Below are positions 1 to 6,577 of a DNA stretch of 11,781 nt, in pieces; the first letter of the stretch is position 1; every line of letters starts with the position of its first letter. The translations under genes were made by a program, and so were the position numbers. The notes beneath the pieces are model-generated. The model saw nothing but the letters and a program-made list of their open reading frames with translations. It ran no database searches and was not told where the DNA came from. Origin of the DNA: CAYFJV01 sp964460605 (GTDB lineage Archaea > Nanobdellota > Nanobdellia > Woesearchaeales > GW2011-AR9); assembly GCA_964460605.1 (NCBI GenBank), contig CAYWPT010000024.1, positions 1 to 11,781 on the forward strand, written 5' to 3'.

Positions 1-1
1 C

Positions 2-631
2 AGAGACTACGTAAGTGTAGGAAGACAAATTGTCTGTAAAGTTCTACGAATTGATAGAGTTAAAGGTCATATTGATTTATCTCTAAGACGTGTAAACTCA
101 AACACAAGAAGAGAAAAATTAGAAGAGATCAAACAAGAAATCAAAGCAGAACAATTAATCAAGAACGTTGCTAAAAAAATCGGTCAAAAACCAGATGCAT
201 TATACAAAAAAGTAAGTGTACCTTTATTCAAAGAATATTCACATTTACATTTAGCATTCAAAGAAGCTGCAAGTGGCGAAGCTAACTTAGAAAAGTTAGG
301 TATTGAGAAAAAACTTGCAAAAGAACTTCTTGATATGGTTAAAGAAAGGTTCAAAGAACCAAAGATTCTATTCCAAGGTGAAGTAGTTTTGAACACTTAC
401 AAAACTGAAGGTTTAGAAAAAGTACAAAATACTCTCAGAGAAATCGAAGCAATTTCTGAGAAGATGAAAGTAACTTATTTAGGTGCTGGACGTTACAAAT
501 TTACCTTAGAAGAAAGAGAGATCAAATTAGCTGAAGATCAATTAAAACAAATTCAAAAGATTTTAGAAAAATTCAATGATGCTTTATCTACAAGTTCTTT
601 TATGAGAAAAAGAGCAGCTTTAACTGAATAG
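2..631 (+). CDS. eif2a: Translation initiation factor aIF2 subunit alpha (3' part)
   Basis: This is the alpha subunit of the archaeal aIF2 heterotrimer, which carries initiator Met-tRNA to the small ribosomal subunit. The frame is open from the window edge, so the N-terminus is missing. 209 residues are visible, against roughly 260-275 for the family. The first residues are the end of an S1/OB domain, including the motif KGHIDLSLRRVN at about residues 22-33. A helical domain follows, and then the alpha/beta C-terminal domain (FQGEVVLNTYKTEGLEK onward), which binds the gamma subunit. The stop is TAG at 629-631. nop10 starts nine bases later, so the two are probably co-transcribed, an association common in archaea. 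The gamma subunit is encoded about 9 kb downstream; no beta subunit is seen. Identification is firm. Confidence 0.95.
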   Translation, partial: RDYVSVGRQIVCKVLRIDRVKGHIDLSLRRVNSNTRREKLEEIKQEIKAEQLIKNVAKKIGQKPDALYKKVSVPLFKEYSHLHLAFKEAASGEANLEKLGIEKKLAKELLDMVKERFKEPKILFQGEVVLNTYKTEGLEKVQNTLREIEAISEKMKVTYLGAGRYKFTLEEREIKLAEDQLKQIQKILEKFNDALSTSSFMRKRAALTE

Positions 632-640
632 GCGGTTTAA

Positions 641-817
641 ATGAAACACATTCTATTTTGCAAAAGATGTGAAAAATACACTATGCAAGAAACTTGTCCT
701 AAATGTTCTGCAAAAACTGAAGCTGCAAAACCTCCTAAATTCTCTTCAGCAGATAAGTATGGAAAATTTAGACGAGAAGTTAAAGAGAAAGAACGTAAAG
801 AAAAAGATTTGATTTAG
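641..817 (+). CDS. nop10: Box H/ACA RNP protein Nop10
   Basis: A 58-residue protein recognised as Nop10, the small scaffold that binds the catalytic subunit Cbf5 in H/ACA ribonucleoproteins, which guide pseudouridylation of rRNA. It shows the archaeal zinc ribbon as two CxxC pairs (Cys7/Cys10 and Cys19/Cys22), then the conserved PPKFSSADKYGKFRR segment at residues 31-45, and ends in a Lys/Glu-rich helix. Length and order match the family. The start ATG lies nine bases after the aIF2 alpha stop, with only a weak SD-like GGCGG just upstream. This fits translation as the second gene of an aIF2 alpha-nop10 transcript. The stop codon is three bases from the end of the convergent PAC2-family gene. 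Confidence 0.93.
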   Translation: MKHILFCKRCEKYTMQETCPKCSAKTEAAKPPKFSSADKYGKFRREVKEKERKEKDLI

Positions 818-820
818 TTT

Positions 821-1627
821 CTATCCAATATAACTTTGCTCATCATTAATCATTTTAGCACCAGCTTGATGCGGTTGATTCATCTCATCAAACCATTCTT
901 TAGTTTTCTTTAAGACTTCTTTTTCAATCTCAACAATTTCCTTACCCATTTTCTTCAAGTTAATCTTAAGACCATATTTTTTATCTAAAACTCTAAGAAT
1001 CTCTTTACTCCCTTTAATCCCTAGATACATTTGACTACCAAAGGTCTCAGAAAGTAAAGCAGCAGCTTTGATATTATAACGACCACCCAGACCAACTAAA
1101 ACACCAGATGCTCCCATTATAGGTCCAACAACTCCAAATATTTCTGTATTTACACCTAAAGATTTCTTTTGGAACTGTTTCAAGAATTTTTCATCGTTTG
1201 ATGTACAATATACTTTTGGTGATTCGGGAACTTCTTGTAGACCAATACCGCCTGTAGTAATGAGCTCTTTACATCCATATTTCTTACATAATTTCAAGAT
1301 CTCTTCAGAAAATGAATAACAACTCTCTTCATCAATAGGTTGTACATCGCCTGTTAAAAGGATTAAATCTCTTTTTTTCTTATCCTTGAATTTTTTATAA
1401 AAGATTTCAATCTTTGGCATTTCAACCAAATTCTTTTCATTAACAAATACTGAATGTGGGAAGCTGTGAGAATAGAAACTACACAATTTTTTAGCTTTAT
1501 ACTCATCTACTAAAAAATCCACTGCGATTTTACCCACATTAGCTATGCCTGGGAGTCCTTCAATGAATATTGGCTTATTGAAAGAAACTTTTTTATCATG
1601 ATACTCAACATCCCAACTCTTGGCCAT
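821..1627 (-). CDS. Proteasome assembly chaperone (PAC2) family protein
   Basis: A 268-residue member of the PAC2 family. Archaeal relatives (PbaB type) are proposed or shown to help assemble the 20S proteasome; the exact role of this copy is not known from sequence. Family features are the N-terminal FIEGLPGIANVGKIA segment (about residues 21-35), LLTGDVQPID near 90, ELITTGGIG near 121 and VVGPIMGASGVLVGLGG near 165, followed by a helical C-terminus. The last residues (QSYIG) do not form the hydrophobic-Tyr-X tail used by some proteasome-docking chaperones. The gene is convergent with nop10 and separated by three bases, whereas in many archaea PAC2 lies in the same direction after nop10. A TATA box centred about 24 nt before the ATG suggests a leaderless message. 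Confidence 0.88.
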   Translation of the reverse strand: MAKSWDVEYHDKKVSFNKPIFIEGLPGIANVGKIAVDFLVDEYKAKKLCSFYSHSFPHSVFVNEKNLVEMPKIEIFYKKFKDKKKRDLILLTGDVQPIDEESCYSFSEEILKLCKKYGCKELITTGGIGLQEVPESPKVYCTSNDEKFLKQFQKKSLGVNTEIFGVVGPIMGASGVLVGLGGRYNIKAAALLSETFGSQMYLGIKGSKEILRVLDKKYGLKINLKKMGKEIVEIEKEVLKKTKEWFDEMNQPHQAGAKMINDEQSYIG

Positions 1628-1646
1628 AAAATTATGACTATTTTAC

Positions 1647-1656
1647 TATTTAAATA
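1647..1656 (-). promoter_or_regulatory. TATA box of the PAC2-family gene
   Basis: The palindrome TATTTAAATA is centred about 24 nt upstream of the ATG at 1627. At the usual archaeal spacing this puts the transcript start at or next to the start codon, so a leaderless mRNA is inferred. No SD sequence is visible between the box and the gene. Confidence 0.55.
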
Positions 1657-1725
1657 GTTTTGCCTTTGGTAGAATTTATGCTTAAATGGGGAATCTCAAT
1701 TATCCTCTTCTCAGACACCAAAAAC

Positions 1726-1733
1726 TTTATAAA
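1726..1733 (+). promoter_or_regulatory. TATA box of the uL1-uL10-P1 operon
   Basis: TTTATAAA, preceded by an A-rich stretch that could serve as the BRE. The transcript start is expected near 1755. The uL1 ATG is at 1851, so the mRNA would carry a leader of about 95 nt. That is long compared with the other transcripts in this window, most of which look leaderless. Confidence 0.6.
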
Positions 1734-1788
1734 TAAACCAGAAACAAACCCCTTATACCGATTGTACTAGTTTAACTAGGAGGATAAT

Positions 1789-1854
1789 ATGATAAAAAAT
1801 AACCAAATATGTTTTTTAGCATGCCAAAAATCACGAGGTGATTTTTCAGCATGA
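1789..1854 (+). CDS. Possible 21-residue leader peptide upstream of uL1
   Basis: A short ORF beginning ATG at 1789, five bases after a strong SD (AGGAGG, 1778-1783). It encodes 21 residues (begins MIKNNQICFLACQ) and stops with TGA at 1852-1854. The stop overlaps the uL1 ATG (1851-1853) in an ATGA arrangement, the classic geometry for translational coupling. The ORF also runs through the hairpin that buries the uL1 SD. No known protein is recognised, so any function would lie in being translated rather than in the product. Chance occurrence cannot be excluded for an ORF this short, but the SD, spacing and stop overlap together make a regulatory leader plausible. Confidence 0.4.
   Translation: MIKNNQICFLACQKSRGDFSA
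1826..1846 (+). promoter_or_regulatory. Hairpin enclosing the uL1 Shine-Dalgarno
   Basis: A perfect 9-bp inverted repeat, AAAAATCAC (1826-1834) and GTGATTTTT (1838-1846), with a GAG loop. The SD GAGGTGAT (1835-1842) occupies the loop and the 3' arm and lies eight bases before the uL1 ATG. Folded, the hairpin would mask most of the ribosome binding site. A ribosome on the overlapping leader ORF would open it. Archaeal L1 is known from Methanococcus to repress its own mRNA, so this leader is a reasonable place to look for autoregulation. No L1-binding motif was verified here. Confidence 0.55.
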
Positions 1855-2495
1855 AAAAAGATCAAGTTTTAAAAGCAATAACAGAAGTAAAGAAAGAAGC
1901 TAAGAAGAGAAATTTTACTCAATCTTATGATCTTATCTTTAATCTTAAGAACATTAACATCAAATCAAATCCAGTTAAAATCTTTGTTACTTTGCCAAAT
2001 TCTAAAGGTAAAAAAATTAAGGTGGCAGCTTTTGCTGGTGTTGAATTAGAAGCTGAAGCAAAGAAAAATTGTGATTTGGTGATTTCTGAAACAGAATTTG
2101 CAGGATATAAAGCAGATAAATCAAAAACCAAAAAGTTAGCTCAAGAATATGACTACTTTGTAGCTCAAGCAACACTGATGCCAAAGATTGCGGGAGCTTT
2201 CGGTAAAGTTCTTGGTGGAAAAGGTAAAATGCCAGATCCAAAATTAGGTTGTGTAGTACCGCCTAATGCAAACTTAGCTCCTCTAATGGATAAATTATCA
2301 AAATCAATCAAGTTAACTACCAAAAAAGGTACAAATTTACAATGTATCATTGGTAAAGAAGATATGACCGACGATCAAGTTGCAGACAACATCATGGCAG
2401 CATACAAAACTGCAGTAAAAGAACTTCCTAATGAAGAACAAAACATTAAGAGGGTGCAGTTAAAGTTGACCATGGGGAAACCGGTGAACATCTAA
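1851..2495 (+). CDS. rpl1: Ribosomal protein uL1
   Basis: uL1 forms the mobile L1 stalk of the large subunit, which handles E-site tRNA, and in methanogens is also a translational repressor of its own operon. The 214-residue length is normal. The family signature is GKVLGGKGKMPDPKLG at about residues 118-133, followed by KKGTNLQCIIGKEDM, and the C-terminus is KLTMGKPVNI. The ATG at 1851 is chosen because it has an SD (GAGGTGAT, 1835-1842) and gives the expected N-terminus. It is the first gene of a uL1-uL10-P1 operon. uL11, which precedes uL1 in many archaea, is absent here. uL10 starts one base after the stop codon. Confidence 0.95.
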   Translation: MKKDQVLKAITEVKKEAKKRNFTQSYDLIFNLKNINIKSNPVKIFVTLPNSKGKKIKVAAFAGVELEAEAKKNCDLVISETEFAGYKADKSKTKKLAQEYDYFVAQATLMPKIAGAFGKVLGGKGKMPDPKLGCVVPPNANLAPLMDKLSKSIKLTTKKGTNLQCIIGKEDMTDDQVADNIMAAYKTAVKELPNEEQNIKRVQLKLTMGKPVNI

Positions 2496-2496
2496 A

Positions 2497-3336
2497 ATGG
2501 TAAGCGACAAGAAAATCAAATTAGTTGAAGATTTAGTAAAGCTTGCTAATGATAACACTATCGTTGCTGTTGTTAACTTAGAGAGTCTACCTGCTCAGCA
2601 ATTACAAAAGATGAAAGCTACCTTAGGTAAAAAGGGAGTTAGAATCCTTATGGCTCGTAAAAAATTATTAAAACGAGCTTTAGAAGCTGTAGGTAAAGAC
2701 AACCTTACACAATTAAACGAAAAAATGCGAGGTATGCCTGCGCTTTTATTCAGTAATGAAAATCCTTTTACTTTATACGCGATCTTACAAAAGAGCAAAT
2801 CAGAAGCTCCTGCAAAAGCTGGACAGACTGCTCCTAAAGATATCATAGTGAAAGCTGGTATGACTAATTTCGCACCAGGCCCAATTATCTCAGAATTGGC
2901 TGCTGTTGGAATTAAAACTAAAGTAACTGATGGTAAATTAGAAATTATGAGCGATGCAGTTGTTGCTAAAGAAGGCGATGAGATTACAGCAAAATTAGCT
3001 GAATCTCTTAAGCGTCTTGATGTTAAACCAATGGAAATCGGTTTAGATTTAGTAGCTGCATGGGAAAAAGGATTCATATTTAATGCAAAAGACTTACATA
3101 TTGATGAAGCAGAGTACAGCGCAAACTTTACACAAGCTGCTCAGTGGGCTATGAACTTAGCTGTTGAAGCCGCTTATGTTTGTGATGGAACTGCAGAAAC
3201 TTTACTACAGAAAGCATTTAGACAAGCTAAGAATTTAGGTGTAGAAGCCTCAATTCTAAGTGATGACACTAAAGAAGAAGTATTAGCTAAAGCAGAAGCG
3301 CAAGCGCAATCTGTAAAAACTGAGGCTAAGCTTTAA
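2497..3336 (+). CDS. rpl10: Ribosomal protein uL10 (P0)
   Basis: uL10 (P0) anchors the ribosomal stalk on 23S rRNA and carries several P1 dimers on a C-terminal helical spine; the stalk recruits translational GTPases. The N-terminal rRNA-binding domain includes LESLPAQQLQKMKATLGKKG (about residues 27-46) and RILMARKKLLKRAL. The archaeal/eukaryotic insertion domain (MTNFAPGPIISELAAVGIKT) lies near 122-141, and the Ala-rich helical spine near 210-265. At 279 residues it is shorter than typical archaeal homologues. It ends at AQSVKTEAKL, without the acidic tail and GLGALFG-like terminus that usually finish archaeal P0. The start is one base after the uL1 stop, with an SD-like GGTGA inside the end of uL1, indicating coupled translation. 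Confidence 0.93.
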   Translation: MVSDKKIKLVEDLVKLANDNTIVAVVNLESLPAQQLQKMKATLGKKGVRILMARKKLLKRALEAVGKDNLTQLNEKMRGMPALLFSNENPFTLYAILQKSKSEAPAKAGQTAPKDIIVKAGMTNFAPGPIISELAAVGIKTKVTDGKLEIMSDAVVAKEGDEITAKLAESLKRLDVKPMEIGLDLVAAWEKGFIFNAKDLHIDEAEYSANFTQAAQWAMNLAVEAAYVCDGTAETLLQKAFRQAKNLGVEASILSDDTKEEVLAKAEAQAQSVKTEAKL

Positions 3337-3374
3337 AAAATAGAAATAAAACAAGGATAACATTATAGTTATTA

Positions 3375-3432
3375 TTGGAGGAACTAGAAATCAAAGATTT
3401 CTGGTCCACCAAAATTATAATGATTTTGGAGG
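3375..3432 (+). promoter_or_regulatory. P1 (L12) leader with duplicated SD and hairpins
   Basis: The 104-bp gap between uL10 and P1 contains two copies of TTGGAGGAA (from 3375 and 3426), 51 bases apart and in the same frame. Only the second is followed by an ATG at correct spacing; at the matching position the first has ATC. A 7-bp hairpin AGAAATC/GATTTCT (3386-3402) follows the first copy. CCAAAAT (3409-3415) can pair with ATTTTGG (3423-3429), extended by CC/GG across an A-A mismatch. This would bury the real SD GGAGG (3428-3432). A separate translational control of P1, needed in several copies per ribosome, is a plausible inference. Confidence 0.45.
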
Positions 3433-3440
3433 AAACAAAA

Positions 3441-3752
3441 ATGGAATACATTTACAGTGCTATGTTATTACATAAAGCAGGAAAAGAAGTAAGCGAAGAA
3501 GCTGTTAAAGCTGTTTTAACCGCTGCTGGCGTTACTGTGGACGATGCAAGAGTGAAAGCTCTTGTTGCTGCTCTACAAGGAGTAAACATTGATGAAGCAA
3601 TTGCTAAAGCTGCAACTGTAGCTACTGCACCTGCTGCTGCTGCACCTGCTGGTGGAGCTGCTCCTGCAGAAGAAAAGAAAGAAGAAAAGAAAGAAGACGA
3701 TAAGAAAGCTGCTGAATCAGCATCTGCTGGATTGGGCGCTTTATTCGGATAG
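3441..3752 (+). CDS. rpl12: Ribosomal stalk protein P1 (L12, archaeal type)
   Basis: A 103-residue archaeal P1/L12 stalk protein, which dimerises, binds uL10 and recruits elongation factors. The N-terminal dimerisation domain starts MEYIYSAMLLHKAGKEVSEE, typical of the family. An Ala/Pro-rich hinge follows at about residues 60-75, then a Lys/Glu run, and the factor-binding terminus GLGALFG. The reading frame continues upstream to a TTG at 3375 and an ATG at 3420. The ATG at 3441 is preferred because it gives the conserved N-terminus and is preceded by GGAGG (3428-3432) with eight bases of spacing. It is the last gene of the stalk operon and is followed by a T-rich terminator. Confidence 0.95.
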   Translation: MEYIYSAMLLHKAGKEVSEEAVKAVLTAAGVTVDDARVKALVAALQGVNIDEAIAKAATVATAPAAAAPAGGAAPAEEKKEEKKEDDKKAAESASAGLGALFG

Positions 3753-3760
3753 ATTTCTTC

Positions 3761-3782
3761 TATTCTTTTTTATTTTTTTTTA
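3761..3782 (+). terminator. T-rich terminator of the stalk operon
   Basis: Starting nine bases after the P1 stop codon is a T-dominated tract with a run of nine T at 3773-3781. Oligo-T stretches of this kind are the usual intrinsic termination signal in archaea. No stem is needed or seen. Confidence 0.6.
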
Positions 3783-3797
3783 ACATTTAATAAGTTA

Positions 3798-3815
3798 ATT
3801 TCCCAAAAGGGAAAT
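3798..3815 (+). repeat. Small inverted repeat upstream of the coiled-coil gene
   Basis: ATTTCCC (3798-3804) and GGGAAAT (3809-3815) form a perfect 7-bp stem with an AAAA loop. It ends 14 bases before the ATG of the coiled-coil gene and follows a possible weak TATA (ATTTAATAA, around 3785-3793). It could be a 5' leader hairpin or an operator; the sequence does not decide. Confidence 0.35.
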
Positions 3816-3829
3816 GTTGGTTGAAGACA

Positions 3830-4708
3830 ATGACAGATAATAAACAAAATACTGAAAAACACGCTCAGATTAAGAAAGAATTTCTTGAGCTTAAAGCTCA
3901 GCTAAATACGCTTTCCAAAGAGAAAGAAGAGTTTTACAGAAAATTACGTTCTATTACTGATAAGATTAAGTCTAGAAACCAAAAAATAAAAATTCTCAAA
4001 GATGAAAGAGATTCTTTTACTAAAAAAGTAAAGGAATTGAAAGCTGAGAGAAACAAAGTACATGGTCAAGTAAAAGGTGAAGCTTCTAAATTTAGAGGTA
4101 GTTCTAAACCAGAAGAGAGAAAATCTTACGAAAGAAAATCTTATGGAAGAAGAGAAAAGAAACCTTTGAACGCTGAAGGTATCAAAAAAGAGATTGCTCG
4201 TTTGGATGAGACTATTGAAACAAGTGTTATGAATTTCAATAAAGAAAAAGAACTCAAAAAGAGAATCAAAGAATTAAAAGCTCAATTACTTACATTACAA
4301 GAAGTTGCAGTAAAAAAAGAAGAAACAATCGCTAATAGGGGAGAATTAAACGCTTTACGTAAGAAAGCAGAAGAATTCCACAAACAAGTACAAGTACAAG
4401 CTCAAGAGAGTCAAGACAGACACGAACAAATTTCTGCTTTAATTGAAGAGATTAAAGCTTTACGTGAAGAAGAAAAACCTAACTCTCAAAAATATTTAGA
4501 ACTAAAAGCTAAGTTTGAAGAACTTAAACCAAAAGTTGAAGCGCTCCAAGACAAATTAAAAGGTGTTGAAAAAGAGCTTGGTATCAAAAAAGAGATGGCT
4601 TTTAAGGTTAAAATTAAAGCAAAAACTGCTGAAGTAAAAGAAAAGATGAAAAAGGGTAAGAAACTCTCTACTGAAGATATCTTAGCTTTCCAGGCAACTA
4701 AAGATTAA
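3830..4708 (+). CDS. Archaeal coiled-coil protein (COG1340-like)
   Basis: A soluble protein of about 292 residues made almost entirely of charged heptad-like helix, with no membrane segment and no catalytic motif. It resembles the archaeal coiled-coil family often filed under COG1340 and sometimes misnamed phosphoserine phosphatase. The family-like segment is AEGIKKEIARLDETIETSVM followed by FNKEKELKKRIKELKAQLL (about residues 115-155). A basic linker with the repeat ERKSYERKSYGRR separates an N-terminal coiled coil from the rest. The role is unknown; a structural or ribosome-associated function is only a guess. ATG 3830 is preferred over the TTG at 3821, though neither has a good SD. It converges on the PP2C gene, 23 bases away. 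Confidence 0.7.
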   Translation: MTDNKQNTEKHAQIKKEFLELKAQLNTLSKEKEEFYRKLRSITDKIKSRNQKIKILKDERDSFTKKVKELKAERNKVHGQVKGEASKFRGSSKPEERKSYERKSYGRREKKPLNAEGIKKEIARLDETIETSVMNFNKEKELKKRIKELKAQLLTLQEVAVKKEETIANRGELNALRKKAEEFHKQVQVQAQESQDRHEQISALIEEIKALREEEKPNSQKYLELKAKFEELKPKVEALQDKLKGVEKELGIKKEMAFKVKIKAKTAEVKEKMKKGKKLSTEDILAFQATKD

Positions 4709-4731
4709 TTTTTTAAAAGAAATATAAATAT

Positions 4732-6399
4732 TTATTCTAATAATTCTGGGCACCAGAGTTTAATACTACTTTCTGCTAACATAAGCTCATCTTGAGTAAA
4801 TTTGTCTCCAATATCTTTACAAGCTACGTTGTTGATTAGATCTTGTTGTAGGTTCCCTAGTCTTATTCTTTCTTCTCTCACAGGAAGCTCTAAAATTCTT
4901 TCAATAAATTCTGGTTCAGCTTGTACAATAATTGGGTCTTGATTTCTATCTATTAGAGTGTAAACTGCTAAGCCAGCAGCAATTGCTCCTATGGTTGCAC
5001 CCGCAATAAGGCCACTTGTCCCATATTTCATTTTTAATCGATCAAAAGCATTAAGGACAGCATCACTAGCCATCGCATCTTTACTTAATCTTGCATTTTC
5101 ATTTCTAAGGTATCCTGCTTCTCTTTCACTATCTCTTGCTCTCTCTTTTACCTTGATAGCTTCCATTCTTGCTCTTGCTTTTTCTTCTGCAGCAGCATCA
5201 ACTGTTGCGAGGAGTACATCTTGTGTTCTTTTAAGAGCTTCTTGAGCAGATATTTTCTCATTCATATTATGAGCAAGAGTTCTTTCTAAGCTTTCAATAT
5301 ATTGTGCAGCAGCTTTAATGTTATTTTTATAACTTAATATTTGTGTTTTAAGACTTCTTAAGTCATTATTTGTTAAATCATTATTCGCTTTTTTATTTAG
5401 ACCTTTTAATTCTTCACTTAATGTTCTGACTTTGTTTTCAAGATTTTGTATTTCCTCGTTAAGTCTTATTTCTCTTTTTTCACTTTCTTCCACAAATTTT
5501 TCAAGTTCTGAATAAGTCATTTCTTCAGCTATAGTGTTTAATACAATGTCTTCAACATAGCTTAAAATTACAGTTATGTTATCACTTCCACCTGCACTAT
5601 TTGCTTCTTCAATTAAATTTTCATTTAATTCCTCAATTGTACTCCTTGTGATATTGTCTGAATATCTATTTAATTTTTCAGAAATTATTCTTTGAATGGT
5701 CTCTTCTGAGACCATATCAGTTAATCCATCTGAACATAATAAATAAAGGTCTCCAATTTCAACTTTTAAAGGTCCAGTAATCTCTAAATCAGTTGAATCA
5801 TCACCTTGAAGAATTGCATTAGTTATTACATTAGATTGTTTTTTTTTAATTCTCTTAAGTTTTCTTTTTTCATCATCATTAAAACTATCATGGTTTGCTC
5901 CTATTCCATATTTTTCATAAAGGTTTTCAAGATATTGATTATATGGACTGTGGTCTTTTGTTATTTGTGTTAAACTCTTATTTCTATATCTGTAAGCACG
6001 AGAATCACCAGCATGACCAAAAATCACATTTCCATCATTTGTATATACCTGTCCAACTATGGTTGTTCCCATCCCAAGACCAGTTCCTTCTTCTTTTACA
6101 TGACTTTCTATACGACCTTTTGTATCATTAACAATCTCTTCCAGAATATCACGAGCTTCATCATTATTTGGAAATCCTGCATCTCTATCTCTTCTTTCAA
6201 TATAATGTGCATATCCTGCTTCAACACCTTTTGCACTTGCAACTTCACCAGCTGCATGACCTCCCATACCATCATAGACCAATAAAGTTTCTCCTAAAAT
6301 CACTTTATTATCTTCATTATGTCCTCTTACTTTACCTGTTTCAGTTCTATCACTAATAATTAAAGAATAGGGTCCAATTTTTTTAGAGTTATTAGTCAT
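4732..6399 (-). CDS. Membrane-anchored PP2C-family protein phosphatase with coiled coil
   Basis: A 555-residue protein. Residues 11-284 are a PPM/PP2C Ser/Thr phosphatase domain with the main motifs present: VRGHNEDN (24-31), VYDGMGGHAAGE (41-52), GMGTTIVG (109-116), GHAGDSRAYRYR (128-139), TKDHS (147-151), LLCSDGLTD (220-228) and GGSDNITVI (270-278). Metal ligands Asp43, Asp224 and Asp273 are in place, so activity is likely. Residues 285-450 are charged and helical, with strong coiled-coil character. One hydrophobic segment (about 463-483, GLIAGATIGAIAAGLAVYTLI split by small residues) should cross the membrane. A 72-residue tail with two cysteines (527, 550) follows. N-terminus inside is inferred from charge. 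No partner kinase lies in the window. PP2C domains are more typical of bacteria and eukaryotes, so transfer is possible. Confidence 0.88.
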   Translation of the reverse strand: MTNNSKKIGPYSLIISDRTETGKVRGHNEDNKVILGETLLVYDGMGGHAAGEVASAKGVEAGYAHYIERRDRDAGFPNNDEARDILEEIVNDTKGRIESHVKEEGTGLGMGTTIVGQVYTNDGNVIFGHAGDSRAYRYRNKSLTQITKDHSPYNQYLENLYEKYGIGANHDSFNDDEKRKLKRIKKKQSNVITNAILQGDDSTDLEITGPLKVEIGDLYLLCSDGLTDMVSEETIQRIISEKLNRYSDNITRSTIEELNENLIEEANSAGGSDNITVILSYVEDIVLNTIAEEMTYSELEKFVEESEKREIRLNEEIQNLENKVRTLSEELKGLNKKANNDLTNNDLRSLKTQILSYKNNIKAAAQYIESLERTLAHNMNEKISAQEALKRTQDVLLATVDAAAEEKARARMEAIKVKERARDSEREAGYLRNENARLSKDAMASDAVLNAFDRLKMKYGTSGLIAGATIGAIAAGLAVYTLIDRNQDPIIVQAEPEFIERILELPVREERIRLGNLQQDLINNVACKDIGDKFTQDELMLAESSIKLWCPELLE

Positions 6400-6421
6400 A
6401 AAATAAGCTCAAATAACCTTA

Positions 6422-6429
6422 TTTATAAA
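6422..6429 (-). promoter_or_regulatory. TATA box of the PP2C gene, possibly bidirectional
   Basis: The palindromic TTTATAAA is centred about 27 nt upstream of the PP2C ATG (complement of 6397-6399), predicting a leaderless message. Because it is symmetric it could also start a rightward transcript near 6452, just before the leader-like segment at 6455-6530. Confidence 0.55.
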
Positions 6430-6454
6430 TCTTATCCAACAATTCTTCCCCAAG

Positions 6455-6530
6455 AGTAGTGTCAACCTTAGCTCCATAAGGCTTTTAAGGGAAAAAGCCA
6501 AAAAAAAGCCTTACTACTATAGAGGTGATC
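6455..6530 (+). promoter_or_regulatory. Leader-like segment with two alternative hairpins and an SD
   Basis: TAAGGCTTTT (6477-6486) pairs perfectly with AAAAGCCTTA (6504-6513), a 10-bp stem. The same left arm (GGCTTTT, 6480-6486) also pairs with AAAAGCC (6493-6499), a 7-bp stem, so the two are mutually exclusive. Outside them AGTAGT (6455-6460) complements ACTACT (6513-6518). An excellent SD, GAGGTGATC (6522-6530), follows, but no ATG, GTG or TTG lies at a usable distance downstream of it. The layout resembles the regulated 5' leader of a gene whose start has been lost. No known riboswitch class is recognised. Confidence 0.35.
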
Positions 6531-6577
6531 GAAGTATCTTCTCTTCAAATTATGATGTATATATTCAATAAATATAA

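Noticed and set aside
2595..3077. 160-codon open frame on the minus strand opposite uL10
   Set aside because: It is the antisense shadow of a firmly identified ribosomal protein gene, has no promoter or family resemblance, and reflects the codon bias of uL10.
3375..3440. N-terminally extended P1 starting at TTG 3375 or ATG 3420
   Set aside because: The extra residues do not belong to the family, and the SD with correct spacing precedes ATG 3441, which gives the conserved N-terminus.
4991..6356. Several plus-strand open frames of 60-90 codons inside the PP2C gene
   Set aside because: They lie wholly opposite an intact PP2C/coiled-coil gene, and have low-complexity Leu/Ser/His/Tyr-rich translations typical of antisense frames.
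6430..6530. SAM riboswitch upstream of the metK relic
   Set aside because: The position is suggestive, but I could not match the conserved cores of SAM-I, SAM-II or SMK-box elements; only generic hairpins are supported.
6515..6535. Minus-strand GATCACCTC resembling the 3' end of 16S rRNA
   Set aside because: The bases before it do not match the conserved end of 16S rRNA; it is simply the complement of a strong SD sequence.
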